A stretch of 64,000 nt of DNA from CAYMCQ01 sp964389025 (GTDB lineage Bacteria; Verrucomicrobiota; Verrucomicrobiia; Limisphaerales; CAYMCQ01). The DNA lies in contig CAYMCQ010000011.1 of assembly GCA_964389025.1 (NCBI GenBank), positions 11,826-75,825 of the forward strand, read 5' to 3'. The notes under the pieces were generated by a model. The model did not search any database. It saw nothing but the letters and a program-made list of their open reading frames with translations, and was not told the DNA's origin. The first letter of the stretch is position 1. Each line of letters starts with the position of its first letter. The translations under genes were made by a program, and so were the position numbers. Positions 56,259 to 64,000 of this stretch are shown one piece after another.

Positions 56259-56410
56259 TAAAACTTCACGAAAGTTTTTCAATTGAGACAACTCAAAGTT
56301 ATACAAATCTAGTGACAGGATTTTCACAGCGAGTTGCGAGAAATAACGGGAAAATGAACGGTTTTACTGTTTGGCGTTTGTAGCGCGAAGTATTTTCAGA
56401 GGTTGGAAAT

Positions 56411-56440
56411 AAAAAAGCCTCGACTCACGTCGAGGCTTTT
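56411..56440 (-). terminator. Rho-independent terminator of korAB
   Basis: An 8-bp GC-rich stem (56417-56424 with 56429-56436) with a TCAC loop is extended by A/T pairs. On the leftward strand it is followed by six T residues. It lies 20 bases beyond the korB stop. On the rightward strand a weaker TTTT tract follows, so it may act in both directions, also ending the candidate RNA at 56145. Confidence 0.88.
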
Positions 56441-56460
56441 CATTTTCCAGAGTCGAAAAT

Positions 56461-57414
56461 TTACTTCATCCGCTCAAAAGTCTTTTGCAGAATTTGCCAG
56501 TCCTTCAGGCCTTTGACTTTTTCCATGTAAGACTTGTTGATGTCGGCTTCCTTGGCGTTCTTGGTCGGCTTGTTGACTTTGTAGAAAATTCCAAAGCAGC
56601 CGGGGAACGGTTCGCCGGCGAGTTTGTAGGCGGCGAGTTCGTCGGTCGCGTCGTGGTCGGCAGGGACGGTGTTGAAGACGCCGCCTTTGCGCGGGTTGCT
56701 CGCGTCAAACGCGCCATCGTAAAATTCCACGCATTCGCTGAGACATTCGACGAAGCTGAAACCGTCGTGGTCCATCGCAGCTTCCATCATCGCAAGGACG
56801 TGGTTCGGATTCGAGGCCGTGGTGCGCGCAACGAAACTTGCGCCGGCGGAAATGGCCTGCTTCATCGGGTTGATGGGATAATCCACCGCGCCCCATTGGT
56901 CGGTCTTGCTCTTGAAACCGAGCGGCGACGTGGGCGAAGTTTGTTTCTTCGTCAGGCCGTAAACCCAGTTGTCCATGACGACGTAGGTCATCTTGATGTT
57001 TTTGCGCGCGGTGTGGTTGAAATGATTTCCGCCGATGGAAAAGGCGTCGCCGTCGCCACCGAAAACGAACAAGTGCAGGTCGGGCCGTGAGAGCGAAATG
57101 CCGCCGGCGAACGGCAGCGCGCGTCCGTGAATGTAATGCGCGCCGTGTGCCTGGACGAAATACGGGAAGCGGCTGGAACAACCGATGCCCGCGACGGTGG
57201 TGATTTTCTCGTGCCAGAGTTTGCGTTTCTCGATAAGCTTGAAGTAAAGCGCGAGCACCGAAAAATCTCCGCAGCCGGGACACCACGTCGGATGGTCGGC
57301 GGCGATTTCTTTTTTGGTCAGGCCTTTGCGTTCTTCGCTGGGCAGCGCGGGCGTGGCGACGGAAGTGATGTTGCCTGCGGCGCGGTTGGGAATATCAGTG
57401 GTTTGTGAACTCAT
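56461..57414 (-). CDS. korB: 2-oxoacid:ferredoxin oxidoreductase, beta subunit
   Basis: The protein has 317 residues. This thiamine-diphosphate subunit oxidatively decarboxylates 2-oxoglutarate or a related 2-oxoacid to the acyl-CoA. Cysteines for a [4Fe-4S] cluster are in HPTWCPGCGDFSVLALY and AGIGCSSRFPYF, with others in ECLSECVEF. The ThDP/Mg motif is FVFGGDGDAFSIGGNHFNHT and MDNWVYGLTKKQTSPTSPLG. The absence of a separate ferredoxin-domain subunit matches the two-subunit KorAB type. It lies 18 bases downstream of korA and ends at a terminator. Confidence 0.92.
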   Translation of the reverse strand: MSSQTTDIPNRAAGNITSVATPALPSEERKGLTKKEIAADHPTWCPGCGDFSVLALYFKLIEKRKLWHEKITTVAGIGCSSRFPYFVQAHGAHYIHGRALPFAGGISLSRPDLHLFVFGGDGDAFSIGGNHFNHTARKNIKMTYVVMDNWVYGLTKKQTSPTSPLGFKSKTDQWGAVDYPINPMKQAISAGASFVARTTASNPNHVLAMMEAAMDHDGFSFVECLSECVEFYDGAFDASNPRKGGVFNTVPADHDATDELAAYKLAGEPFPGCFGIFYKVNKPTKNAKEADINKSYMEKVKGLKDWQILQKTFERMK

Positions 57415-57432
57415 GTTCGTAAATCGTTGAAA

Positions 57433-59250
57433 TTATTTTCCATTGCCAGCGAGCTTTGCTTTCACCTGCGCCAAAATTTCCTTCACCTTCCAAGTCAATC
57501 CATCGGTCTTGGTGATGCCGCGGATTTTTGGGTCGGCAAATTTCGCGCGCAACAAGCCAGCAAGCTGGCCGTAGCCGTAAAGACCTTCGTCATTCATCTC
57601 AACGACGAGCACGTGATGGAATCCCGAGAAAATATTTTCCAGACCGGGCGGCAGCGGGCTGATATGGCGGATATTGATTGCGGAAATGCTGTCGCCGGCG
57701 GCGCGCGCGCGGTCAACGGCTTCCTTGATCGGACCTTGCGTTGAACCCCAGCCGACGAGCAAAACATTTCCTTCCGGCGGGCCGTAAATTTTCGGCGTCG
57801 GCAACGTCGCGCCGAGGGCTTGAAGTTTTTTGCGGCGCTTGGCGGTCATTTGCATGTGCAACTTCGGCGAGCCAGTCGGATGACCGAGTTCGTCGTGCTC
57901 AAGGCCTGTGGCGATTGGATATTTGCCGCTCAAAATTTTTGTGCCGGGCGCGACGCGCGCGACGATGCCGTCCGGCGCGGCCAAATCGTAAGGCTTGAAA
58001 TCAGCAATCGGCGTGAGGTCTGGCGAAATGTCCTGACAAACTTTTTCAAGGTTCGGTTCGGGGAAAGCCTCGATACGGGTCGCGATGCCCTGGTCTGTCA
58101 ATATCAAAACCGGCACGCAGTATTTGCGCGCGATGTTGACGGCTTCGATGGCGCTGTAAAAACAATCTTCAACATTTGCCGGTGCGATGACGACGCGCGG
58201 CGCGTCTCCGTGGCTGCCGTTGACGGCGATGTTCAGGTCGGATTGCTCGATGTTCGTCGGCATCCCGGTCGAAGGGCCGCCGCGTTGAACGTCCACGATC
58301 ACGAGCGGCACTTCCGCCATGACCGCCCACCCGAGCGCTTCTGTCTTGAGCGAAATTCCCGGTCCGCTTGAGCCGGTTACCGCAACGCGACCCGCAAAGC
58401 TCGCGCCGAGCGCCATCGAAATCGCCGCGATCTCATCTTCGGTCTGAACAAAAGTGCCACCGTATTTCGGTAACTCGCGACGAAGCAACTCCATGATGTC
58501 GCTCCATGGCGTGATCGGATAACCCGCGCCGAAACGAATGCCCGCAGCGATGAGGCCGAAGCCGAGAGCTTCGTTGCCGTTCATCACGATCTGCGCAGTT
58601 TCCCGTTTCCGGCTGTCGAGAAATTGAAACGTCTGAAGCATGTCGCCGAGTGAATAGCTGTAGCCGGCGTGAAATGCTGCAAGCGCATTTTTCACGATGC
58701 TTGGGTCTTTGCCGGTGAAACGTTCCGAGACGAGTTTCTCCAGCTTCGGCACGTTCAAGTCGAACATGCGCGCAATCAAACCGAGTGAATAAATATTTTT
58801 GCCCTTGTCCTTCGCCGTGCCGCCGATGGCTTCGACGGTGAGGCTCGAAATCGGAATCCCAACGTGGCGAAAATCATTTTGCCATTCCGGCTTCGGCTCG
58901 ACGTGATCCGAATCGTAAAGAACGATGCCGCCTTTTTTCAGCGAGTTAACATGTCCTTCGTAGGAGTGTTGATAGAACGCGAGAAGGATGTCGGCGTCGT
59001 CGCCCGGGCTGAGGACCTCACCGCTGCCGATGCGCACCTGAAAGATGGATGGCCCCCCAGAAATCGTGGACGGGATCGTCATGAACGTCATGACTTCCTG
59101 TTCGCTGCGCCCGGCGAGTCGCGCAAGAAAACCGCCGATGGCTTGGATGCCGTCCTGCGAATTGCCCGCGATGCGGATGACCGCCTCTGGAATTTTGGAG
59201 ACCGTAGGCGCGCTGCCCGGTGGTTTTGCTGTCAAAGTTGTGTCGCTCAT
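57433..59250 (-). CDS. korA: 2-oxoacid:ferredoxin oxidoreductase, fused gamma-alpha subunit
   Basis: The protein has 605 residues. The N-terminal gamma domain is at about 20-190 (AVIRIAGNSQDGIQAIGGFL, VQVR-like IFQVRIGSGEVLSPGD). It is followed by the alpha pyrimidine-binding domain (about 215-400) with GAGYPITPWSDIMELLRREL, QTEDEIAAISMALGASFAG and DVQRGGPSTGMPTNIEQSDL, and a C-terminal transketolase-like domain (LLVGWGSTQGPIKEAVDRAR). The fusion is that of KorA in aerobic and facultative bacteria, where the complex can replace 2-oxoglutarate dehydrogenase in the TCA cycle. Forms a two-gene operon with korB. Confidence 0.93.
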   Translation of the reverse strand: MSDTTLTAKPPGSAPTVSKIPEAVIRIAGNSQDGIQAIGGFLARLAGRSEQEVMTFMTIPSTISGGPSIFQVRIGSGEVLSPGDDADILLAFYQHSYEGHVNSLKKGGIVLYDSDHVEPKPEWQNDFRHVGIPISSLTVEAIGGTAKDKGKNIYSLGLIARMFDLNVPKLEKLVSERFTGKDPSIVKNALAAFHAGYSYSLGDMLQTFQFLDSRKRETAQIVMNGNEALGFGLIAAGIRFGAGYPITPWSDIMELLRRELPKYGGTFVQTEDEIAAISMALGASFAGRVAVTGSSGPGISLKTEALGWAVMAEVPLVIVDVQRGGPSTGMPTNIEQSDLNIAVNGSHGDAPRVVIAPANVEDCFYSAIEAVNIARKYCVPVLILTDQGIATRIEAFPEPNLEKVCQDISPDLTPIADFKPYDLAAPDGIVARVAPGTKILSGKYPIATGLEHDELGHPTGSPKLHMQMTAKRRKKLQALGATLPTPKIYGPPEGNVLLVGWGSTQGPIKEAVDRARAAGDSISAINIRHISPLPPGLENIFSGFHHVLVVEMNDEGLYGYGQLAGLLRAKFADPKIRGITKTDGLTWKVKEILAQVKAKLAGNGK

Positions 59251-59331
59251 GAATTAAAATCAGTAATCGAAATTCACTCGCAAGAGAGTTACGACGTGAG
59301 AGGAATCCGCGTGTAACGCCATTGCCTAGAC

Positions 59332-59359
59332 ACGTTATCATCCACAAAAATCATGTCAA
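59332..59359 (-). promoter_or_regulatory. Candidate promoter of korAB
   Basis: Read leftward, a perfect TTGACA (59354-59359) is followed after 16 bases by TAACGT (59332-59337), a weak -10. It lies about 75 bases upstream of the korA start in the 226-base spacer between korA and the DUF2723 gene. Confidence 0.4.
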
Positions 59360-59476
59360 AACCTTTGAGAAAATTTCATGGAAGCCGGTTTTCAACGGAT
59401 TGGCGAGGGCGTTGGAAAGGCGGGCTGAAAATGGGAAGCGGTTGAATAAGGAGCAATAATTGCGGTTGCGGGCCGA

Positions 59477-60865
59477 TTAACTTTCCGAACGTGGTCGCGC
59501 CAGAATCGTCCCAAGCAGAATTAATCCGCAACCTGTCCAGATTGCCAACACGAGATGAGATGGTGAGAAAAACACCCTCATCAAGTTCAGGGCTGCTCTG
59601 TCAGGAGGCGGATTCAGAAAAGCCAGAAGCAAGAACGAGAGACAAAAATAAACTACACCCAAGCCGAGCACCCATCCTCGCTCTCGCTCTCGCATCCGAT
59701 GAATCATGCCGAACGGGAGTGTCAACGGAACAAAATAGATCCATCCAAAATCGCTTCCCACCTCCACGATGTATTGGATGAGTTGTCGAACGTAGCGAAA
59801 CAAACTAGTCGTCGGGAAAATGCGCTCGTATTGTCCACGCGAGAGGACATGAACAAAACCGTCTGCCGTTCGTGGATAGCCCCAGTTAACGGGCGGATTG
59901 GTCATCGAAGCGATTGGAAGATAAAAATACAACATCAGTGCAAACGAAAAAATACCACCTGCAAGCAAGAGTGCTTTCCATCGCGTCAAAACCGCACGAG
60001 TTTTTACGATTAGCATGGCGCTCACGCCCGCCGCGATGGCTGCGACGACAAAATAGAATATCCGAAGAAAAATTATACTGCCTCCAAAACTGCAAGGCCA
60101 ACCGGCGGATGTGAAACAAAGAATGACTCCACAAATTGCAGCCAGAAGACTGATTCCCAAAAAAAGATCACGCGCCAGACCCTTGTCTCCAAACATTACG
60201 AGGAATGGCAAACCAAGCACGGCAACGATGACGAACTGATTGTTGGTCAACGCCAGCCCGTAAACAAAAACTGCCGCATAAAAGTATTTCATGCGTTCCG
60301 GCACAAAGAACCAACGCATAAAAAAACAAATGGTCAGGCCAAACAGCGCGGCACCTAACGCAAACACCTCAACGATGACAGCCTGGCTCCAAAACGCGCT
60401 GTCGAAACCGAAGGTCATTCCTGCTACGGCACCACAAACCAAACGCAGCCGGGTTTCTTGCTTCGGTTGAAGGCGTCGGAAACCAGAAACACTTTCAAGG
60501 ATCAATGCTCCACTCCGCGAAACTATTAACGCAATTATTCCACAGGCAAGCGAGCCAGCAACGGCCGAAGACACAGCCAAGCGCCACGCAATATTTGAAA
60601 ACGGCAAAAGTTTTGTGAAAAGCCAGGCGTAAATTGTCCAGAGCGGAAAACCTGGCGGATGCGGCACGCCCGCGTAGTTCGCGCCCGTGGAAAAGACCCC
60701 AGAAAATTCGAGCGTGACGTCCGGAGCGAGTGTGACGAGGTAGCCGAGCAACATTAAAAGCGTTGTGAGCCAAAAACTGCGCCAGTCTGTGCGCTGGAAA
60801 AATCGCCTGCCTGTTAAGATAGGCGAGGCGATTGAAATATTTTCCGTCGCGTCACTCATGGCCAT
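59477..60865 (-). CDS. DUF2723 membrane protein, short form
   Basis: The protein has 462 residues. It is a paralog of the first part of the 1371-residue protein: LVTLAPDVTLEFSGVFSTGA and AGVPHPPGFPLWTIYAWLF match LLTISPDLTLEDSGELAVAS and AGIPHPPGYPVWTIYTWLF. Note that the acidic pair is changed (LEDSGE to LEFSGV), which may affect the proposed catalytic residues. About eleven membrane segments; it ends soon after the last of them, with no soluble or TPR domain. The start is ATG 60865 or the next ATG two codons later. Divergent from plsY. Probably a GT-C-type glycosyltransferase or a non-catalytic relative. Confidence 0.83.
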   Translation of the reverse strand: MAMSDATENISIASPILTGRRFFQRTDWRSFWLTTLLMLLGYLVTLAPDVTLEFSGVFSTGANYAGVPHPPGFPLWTIYAWLFTKLLPFSNIAWRLAVSSAVAGSLACGIIALIVSRSGALILESVSGFRRLQPKQETRLRLVCGAVAGMTFGFDSAFWSQAVIVEVFALGAALFGLTICFFMRWFFVPERMKYFYAAVFVYGLALTNNQFVIVAVLGLPFLVMFGDKGLARDLFLGISLLAAICGVILCFTSAGWPCSFGGSIIFLRIFYFVVAAIAAGVSAMLIVKTRAVLTRWKALLLAGGIFSFALMLYFYLPIASMTNPPVNWGYPRTADGFVHVLSRGQYERIFPTTSLFRYVRQLIQYIVEVGSDFGWIYFVPLTLPFGMIHRMRERERGWVLGLGVVYFCLSFLLLAFLNPPPDRAALNLMRVFFSPSHLVLAIWTGCGLILLGTILARPRSES

Positions 60866-61097
60866 GCCGTGTATTGGCGCACATGTTCATGTTATAGACA
60901 CCGCGAGATGGGAATTTGTATATCAGGTTGTCGAGCGCGGCAAACATTCCAAACCCGTCAGTCCGCATCGAAATTTCGTCCCGACGAGACAGTTAGAAAA
61001 CAGCCCGCTATTTCAACGCTGGGGGAATTTCGTCAAGAATTTTTCTGTTCACTTTCCCGTAACATTCGCTAGAGTTGCCCCGACAGCACAACCGGGC

Positions 61098-61775
61098 ATG
61101 GATTTAACAACGAACTTTATGTCGTGGATCGAACCGGTGTTCGCGCGCTCCGCTTTGTTCCAGCAAGGCATTGAGGTCTTTTTTCTCTCCTACATCCTTG
61201 GCTGCGTCAGCACCGGTTATTATATCGTGCGGTTGCTCAAGAGAAAAGATATCCGCGAAACCGGCAGCGGCAACATCGGTGCGCGCAACGTGGGCCGCGA
61301 ACTGGGCCGCACAGGTTTCGTTTTTACGCTGCTGGTTGACGCGGCGAAGGGCGCGCTCGCGGTCTGGATTGCAAAGGAGTTTTCGCCGGATTCGCGATTG
61401 CAAATTGTGGCGATGCTGGCGGTCGTCATCGGCCACAACTGGCCGGCGCAACTTCGTTTTCGCGGCGGCAAGGGAGTTTCCACTTCCATCGGCGCACTGC
61501 TGGTTTTCGATTATCACCTGTTCGGCTTTCTTCTCGCAACTGCGGCTGTGCTTTGGATTTTTCTTCGCAAAAAAACTGTGAGCGGACTTCTCGCGGTCGC
61601 CGCGATGCCACTGATTGACTTGCTCTGGGCGAAAGATTCGATGCGGGCTTTTTATCTTTGCGTGCTCGCCGCGATCATTCTTTGGGCGCACCGGAAAAAT
61701 ATTGCCGAAGAATTTTCACATTTTCATTTCAGCCGAAGTGTTCACCCAAAACCCGACGACATCATAAAACTATGA
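61098..61775 (+). CDS. plsY: Acyl-phosphate glycerol-3-phosphate acyltransferase
   Basis: The protein has 225 residues, membrane-embedded with five to seven hydrophobic segments. It shows the three PlsY motifs: SGNIGARNVGRELGRTGFVF, GHNWPAQLRFRGGKGVSTSIG and a C-terminal block near LLVFDYHLF. PlsY makes lysophosphatidic acid from acyl phosphate and glycerol 3-phosphate, the first step of phospholipid synthesis. ATG 61098 is chosen because membrane similarity starts there; the frame is open far upstream, antisense to the DUF2723 gene. Its stop overlaps the start of the following fusion gene by four bases (ATGA). Confidence 0.93.
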   Translation: MDLTTNFMSWIEPVFARSALFQQGIEVFFLSYILGCVSTGYYIVRLLKRKDIRETGSGNIGARNVGRELGRTGFVFTLLVDAAKGALAVWIAKEFSPDSRLQIVAMLAVVIGHNWPAQLRFRGGKGVSTSIGALLVFDYHLFGFLLATAAVLWIFLRKKTVSGLLAVAAMPLIDLLWAKDSMRAFYLCVLAAIILWAHRKNIAEEFSHFHFSRSVHPKPDDIIKL

Positions 61776-63394
61776 CCTCACCACTCGTGTTCAAGACCGC
61801 CAGTGAAGACTGGGAATTCGAACTCATTCACCGGCTGAACTACAAAACTTTTGTCGAGGAAATTCCCCAGCACCAGCCAAACACCGGGCGCCGGCTCGTT
61901 GACAAATTTCACGAGCAGAACACCTACCTGATTTGTCTCTGCGACCGAAAACTCATCGGCATGATGGCCGTGCGCGGCGACCGGCCGTTTTCGCTCGACC
62001 AAAAATTGCCGAACCTCGACTCGTATCTGCCGCCAGGACGGAAGATTTGCGAGATCCGGTTGCTTGCCGTGGAAAAAGAATTTCGCGCCGGTCAGGTGCT
62101 TCGCGGAATGCTCGCGCTGTTGTGGCAACACGGAATCGAGCAAGGCTACAATCTGGCGGTCATTTCCGGCACGACGCGGCAGGCGAAACTTTACCAGCAC
62201 CTGGGCTTCACGCCGTTTGGCCCGCTCGTGGGAACCGGCGATGCAAAATTCCAGCCGATGTTCGTCACGCTGGAAATTTTTGAGAGCGGCGCGAGAGAAT
62301 TTCTTCGCACTGCGCCCTGCCGGACTTTCCAGCGGAACGTTGCGAACTTTCTGCCCGGCCCCGTGGCCATTCACCGCGAAGTGCGCGAAGCCTTCGAGCA
62401 ACCGCCGGAATCGCATCGTTCAGATTTGTTCATCACTGAATTTCAAGCCACCAAGGAAAAGCTCTGCGCGCTGACTCGCGCCCGCAGCGTCGAAATATTT
62501 CTTGGGTCGGGCACGCTCGCGAACGACGTCGTCGGCGCGCAACTTTCGCTCGAGAAGAAGCCCGGCCTCGTCCTCAGCAACGGCGAGTTTGGCGACCGGC
62601 TCATTGACCAGGCGCGGCGATTCAAGCTTGATTTTGAGCCGGTTCGGTTCGACTGGGGCGAGCGGTTCGACCTTTCGATTGTGAGGAAGCATCTGCAATC
62701 ATTCTTCCGCGCGCCGCAATGGATCTGGTGCGCGCACTGCGAGACTTCAACCGGCATGTTGAATGATCTGGCCGCGCTGAAAAATTTGGCAGCCGAATAT
62801 GAAATCAAGCTTTGCCTCGACTGCATCAGCGCGGTCGGCACCATGCCGGTGAATCTCGAAGGCGTTTATCTGGCGTCATGCGCGAGCGGGAAGGGCATCG
62901 CCTCCTATCCGGGCCTCGGAATCGTTTTCTACAATCACAAAGTTTCGACCTCGCCAAAATTGCCGCGTTATCTGGACCTCGGTTACTACGCGGAGCACAT
63001 TGGGATTCCGTTCACACACTCATCGAACCTCGTTTACGCGCTTGGCACCGCCGTCGAGCGGCGCGAATGGCAGGAGCACTTTGTTGAAGTCGCGAACACG
63101 GGCGAATGGTTGCGCGCAAAACTTTCGGCGCTGGGTTTTAATTTGGTCGGCAATGACCAACCTGCGCCCGCAGTCGTCACCATCGTGCTGCCGCCGCACT
63201 TGAACTCGACGAAAATTGGCCGGCAACTGAACGAGGCGGGCTACCTTCTGAGTTGCAACAGCGAATACCTGCGCCGGAGAAACTGGATTCAGATCTGCCT
63301 GATGGGAGAATTCTCCCGCGCGAAACTCGAAGCGTTGGTGAACATGCTGCACCGCCTTTGCTTCACCGAGCGCGATGCGCTGGTGGCGGGTTGA
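61772..63394 (+). CDS. Fusion of a GNAT-like acyltransferase and a class V aminotransferase
   Basis: The protein has 540 residues. Residues about 1-180 have an acyltransferase fold of the GNAT/autoinducer-synthase kind (YLICLCDRKLIGMMAVRGDR, ICEIRLLAVEKEFRAGQVLR, AVISGTTRQAKLYQHLGF). Residues about 185-540 are a PLP-dependent class V aminotransferase: FLPGPVAIHREVREAFEQP, IFLGSGTLANDVVGAQL, CAHCETSTGMLNDLAALKN, LCLDCISAVGTMPVNLEGVY and the probable PLP lysine in CASGKGIASYPGLGIVFY. It is translationally coupled to plsY, which suggests a lipid-related role, for example acylating the product of the aminotransferase half. The exact reaction is unknown. ATG 61772 is set by the coupling; both domains appear complete. 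Confidence 0.82.
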   Translation: MTSPLVFKTASEDWEFELIHRLNYKTFVEEIPQHQPNTGRRLVDKFHEQNTYLICLCDRKLIGMMAVRGDRPFSLDQKLPNLDSYLPPGRKICEIRLLAVEKEFRAGQVLRGMLALLWQHGIEQGYNLAVISGTTRQAKLYQHLGFTPFGPLVGTGDAKFQPMFVTLEIFESGAREFLRTAPCRTFQRNVANFLPGPVAIHREVREAFEQPPESHRSDLFITEFQATKEKLCALTRARSVEIFLGSGTLANDVVGAQLSLEKKPGLVLSNGEFGDRLIDQARRFKLDFEPVRFDWGERFDLSIVRKHLQSFFRAPQWIWCAHCETSTGMLNDLAALKNLAAEYEIKLCLDCISAVGTMPVNLEGVYLASCASGKGIASYPGLGIVFYNHKVSTSPKLPRYLDLGYYAEHIGIPFTHSSNLVYALGTAVERREWQEHFVEVANTGEWLRAKLSALGFNLVGNDQPAPAVVTIVLPPHLNSTKIGRQLNEAGYLLSCNSEYLRRRNWIQICLMGEFSRAKLEALVNMLHRLCFTERDALVAG

Positions 63395-63397
63395 CGG

Positions 63398-63469
63398 GGC
63401 GCGGAATTCATTCCGCTTCAACAATCGTTTTTCAATGCGCGCGTCGAAGCGGAATAAATTCCGCGCTCC
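63398..63469. repeat. Inverted repeat, GGAGCGCGGAATTTATTCCG family
   Basis: Arms 63398-63419 and 63446-63469 (reverse complement GGAGCGCGGAATTTATTCCG then CTTC) are inverted around a 26-base loop. Each arm is itself nearly palindromic (GGAATNNATTCC). It fills the spacer between two convergent genes and may stop transcription from both. Confidence 0.82.
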
Positions 63470-63837
63470 TATATCTTCATCGGCCAGTTCGCCTGCACGA
63501 GACCTTTATATCCGCCGATGAGCGAGTAAACATTTTTGTAACCCATCTTCTGCGCGGCATCCGCCGTCATCGCCGACCGGAACCCGCCGCCACAATACAT
63601 GATGATTTCGGTGTTTGGGTCGGGATACAGTTTCTCAAGGTCGCGTTCGAGGATGCCTTTGCCGAGATGCACGGCTTCAGCCGCGTGGCCGTTCTGCCAT
63701 TCGTGATCCTCGCGCACGTCCATGAGCACGATTTTCGGGTTGACTGCCAGCCGCCCGCGCGCCTCGGCAACGCTGATTTCCGCGACGCTCTTTTTTGCCT
63801 CGTTGACGAGTTTCAAAAATCCGGGTGAATGATCCAT
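63469..63837 (-). CDS. Rhodanese-like domain protein
   Basis: This single-domain rhodanese has 122 residues. The blocks are IVLMDVREDHEWQNGHAAEA, then the active-site cysteine loop IIMYCGGGFRSAMTADAAQK, then MGYKNVYSLIGGYKGLVQAN. The Cys in CGGGFRS would carry the persulfide. It could act in sulfur transfer or cyanide detoxification; no partner gene is adjacent. ATG 63837 begins where family similarity starts; upstream codons are repeat-derived. Convergent with the fusion gene. Confidence 0.9.
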   Translation of the reverse strand: MDHSPGFLKLVNEAKKSVAEISVAEARGRLAVNPKIVLMDVREDHEWQNGHAAEAVHLGKGILERDLEKLYPDPNTEIIMYCGGGFRSAMTADAAQKMGYKNVYSLIGGYKGLVQANWPMKI

Positions 63838-63849
63838 GCGGGGAAAATA

Positions 63850-63884
63850 AAACACCAAATACCAAAAACCAAACACCAAATAAC
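63850..63884. repeat. Heptanucleotide array upstream of the rhodanese gene
   Basis: Five units of period 7 (AAACACC, AAATACC, AAAAACC, AAACACC, AAATAAC) begin 12 bases upstream of the rhodanese start codon. The rest of the sequence to the window end shows no gene. Confidence 0.85.
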
Positions 63885-64000
63885 TTCTAAATTCCAAACA
63901 TCAGATGGATGGCTGATTGGAATTTGGAGGTTCGTGCTTCTTTGGCAGGACTATCCCCGGTTTTTGAGTTTGGGATTTCGTAAGTAGTGCGCGGGGAGCT

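Noticed and set aside
56048..56460. RNase P, tmRNA, SRP or 6S RNA
   Set aside because: I looked for their conserved cores (for example GAGGAAAGTC, a tRNA-like 3' end, GGAAGGAAGCAG) and found none on either strand.
60765..61097. N-terminal extension of PlsY by 111 residues
   Set aside because: It lies antisense to the DUF2723 start and in spacer, is not membrane-like, and PlsY similarity begins at 61098.

Overview
The window looks like a chromosomal segment of a Verrucomicrobiota bacterium, most likely of the Pedosphaera/Limisphaera type. There is no rRNA gene to confirm this, so it is an inference from gene content: a paired DUF1549/DUF1553 protein and Tat-exported DUF1501 protein (a planctomycete/verrucomicrobial signature), two DUF2723 membrane proteins, a prepilin-like protein with the FTLIELLVVIAIIAILAGLL type leader and a C-terminal DGH motif, a bacterial CE15 glucuronoyl esterase, delta-60 and PQQ-type propellers, and a LamG-containing giant surface protein. 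No tRNA, rRNA, CRISPR array, prophage or plasmid functions were seen.

Layout. 0-6 kb: a 5'-truncated anchored protein, a YceI lipoprotein, dGTPase, a 26-residue tandem-repeat protein, an ATP-grasp-like protein and an S23-type four-helix-bundle protein. 6-15 kb: a carbohydrate/exported-enzyme block (cupin, CE15 esterase, decayed cupin copy, DUF1549/1553 plus DUF1501, a GT39-like membrane glycosyltransferase). 15-27 kb: exported propellers, a HydE/BioB-like radical SAM enzyme, thioredoxin reductase, a histidine kinase/response regulator pair, a xylose-isomerase-like protein and a hexose-6-phosphate mutarotase. 27-37 kb: two copies of a divergent XRE-regulator/secreted-protein module bracketing tlyA with a truncated nadK, two PilT-type ATPases with a degenerate receiver, MidA, RsmE, DnaJ and GrpE. 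37-43 kb: a 1805-residue surface protein and its small partner. 43-49 kb: DUF2723-TPR protein, ECF sigma factor with a probable membrane partner, prepilin-like protein. 49.5-55.3 kb: a late haem-biosynthesis operon hemE-hemN-hemG/Y-hemH, interrupted by a RAYT element. 55-64 kb: a toxin-antitoxin pair, a structured-RNA candidate, korA-korB, a second DUF2723 protein, plsY coupled to a GNAT/class-V-aminotransferase fusion, and a rhodanese.

The most striking property is the density of small repeats. A complete RAYT (REP-associated tyrosine transposase) element sits between hemN and hemG, bounded by a perfect 27-bp inverted repeat. Non-autonomous hairpins built from the same or a closely related REP half-site occur at four other places, one lying in frame inside tlyA. 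At least five further palindromic families and a family of heptanucleotide tandem repeats (7-bp period) are scattered through spacers and also inside conserved genes (hemE, midA, a DUF1553 gene, hemG/Y), where they are translated as extra loops or as C-terminal tails. A second theme is a duplicated module of a divergent XRE regulator plus a secreted protein with a shared N-terminal domain: one copy heads the 1805-residue surface protein, and the other is cut short at a rearrangement junction that also truncated NAD kinase.
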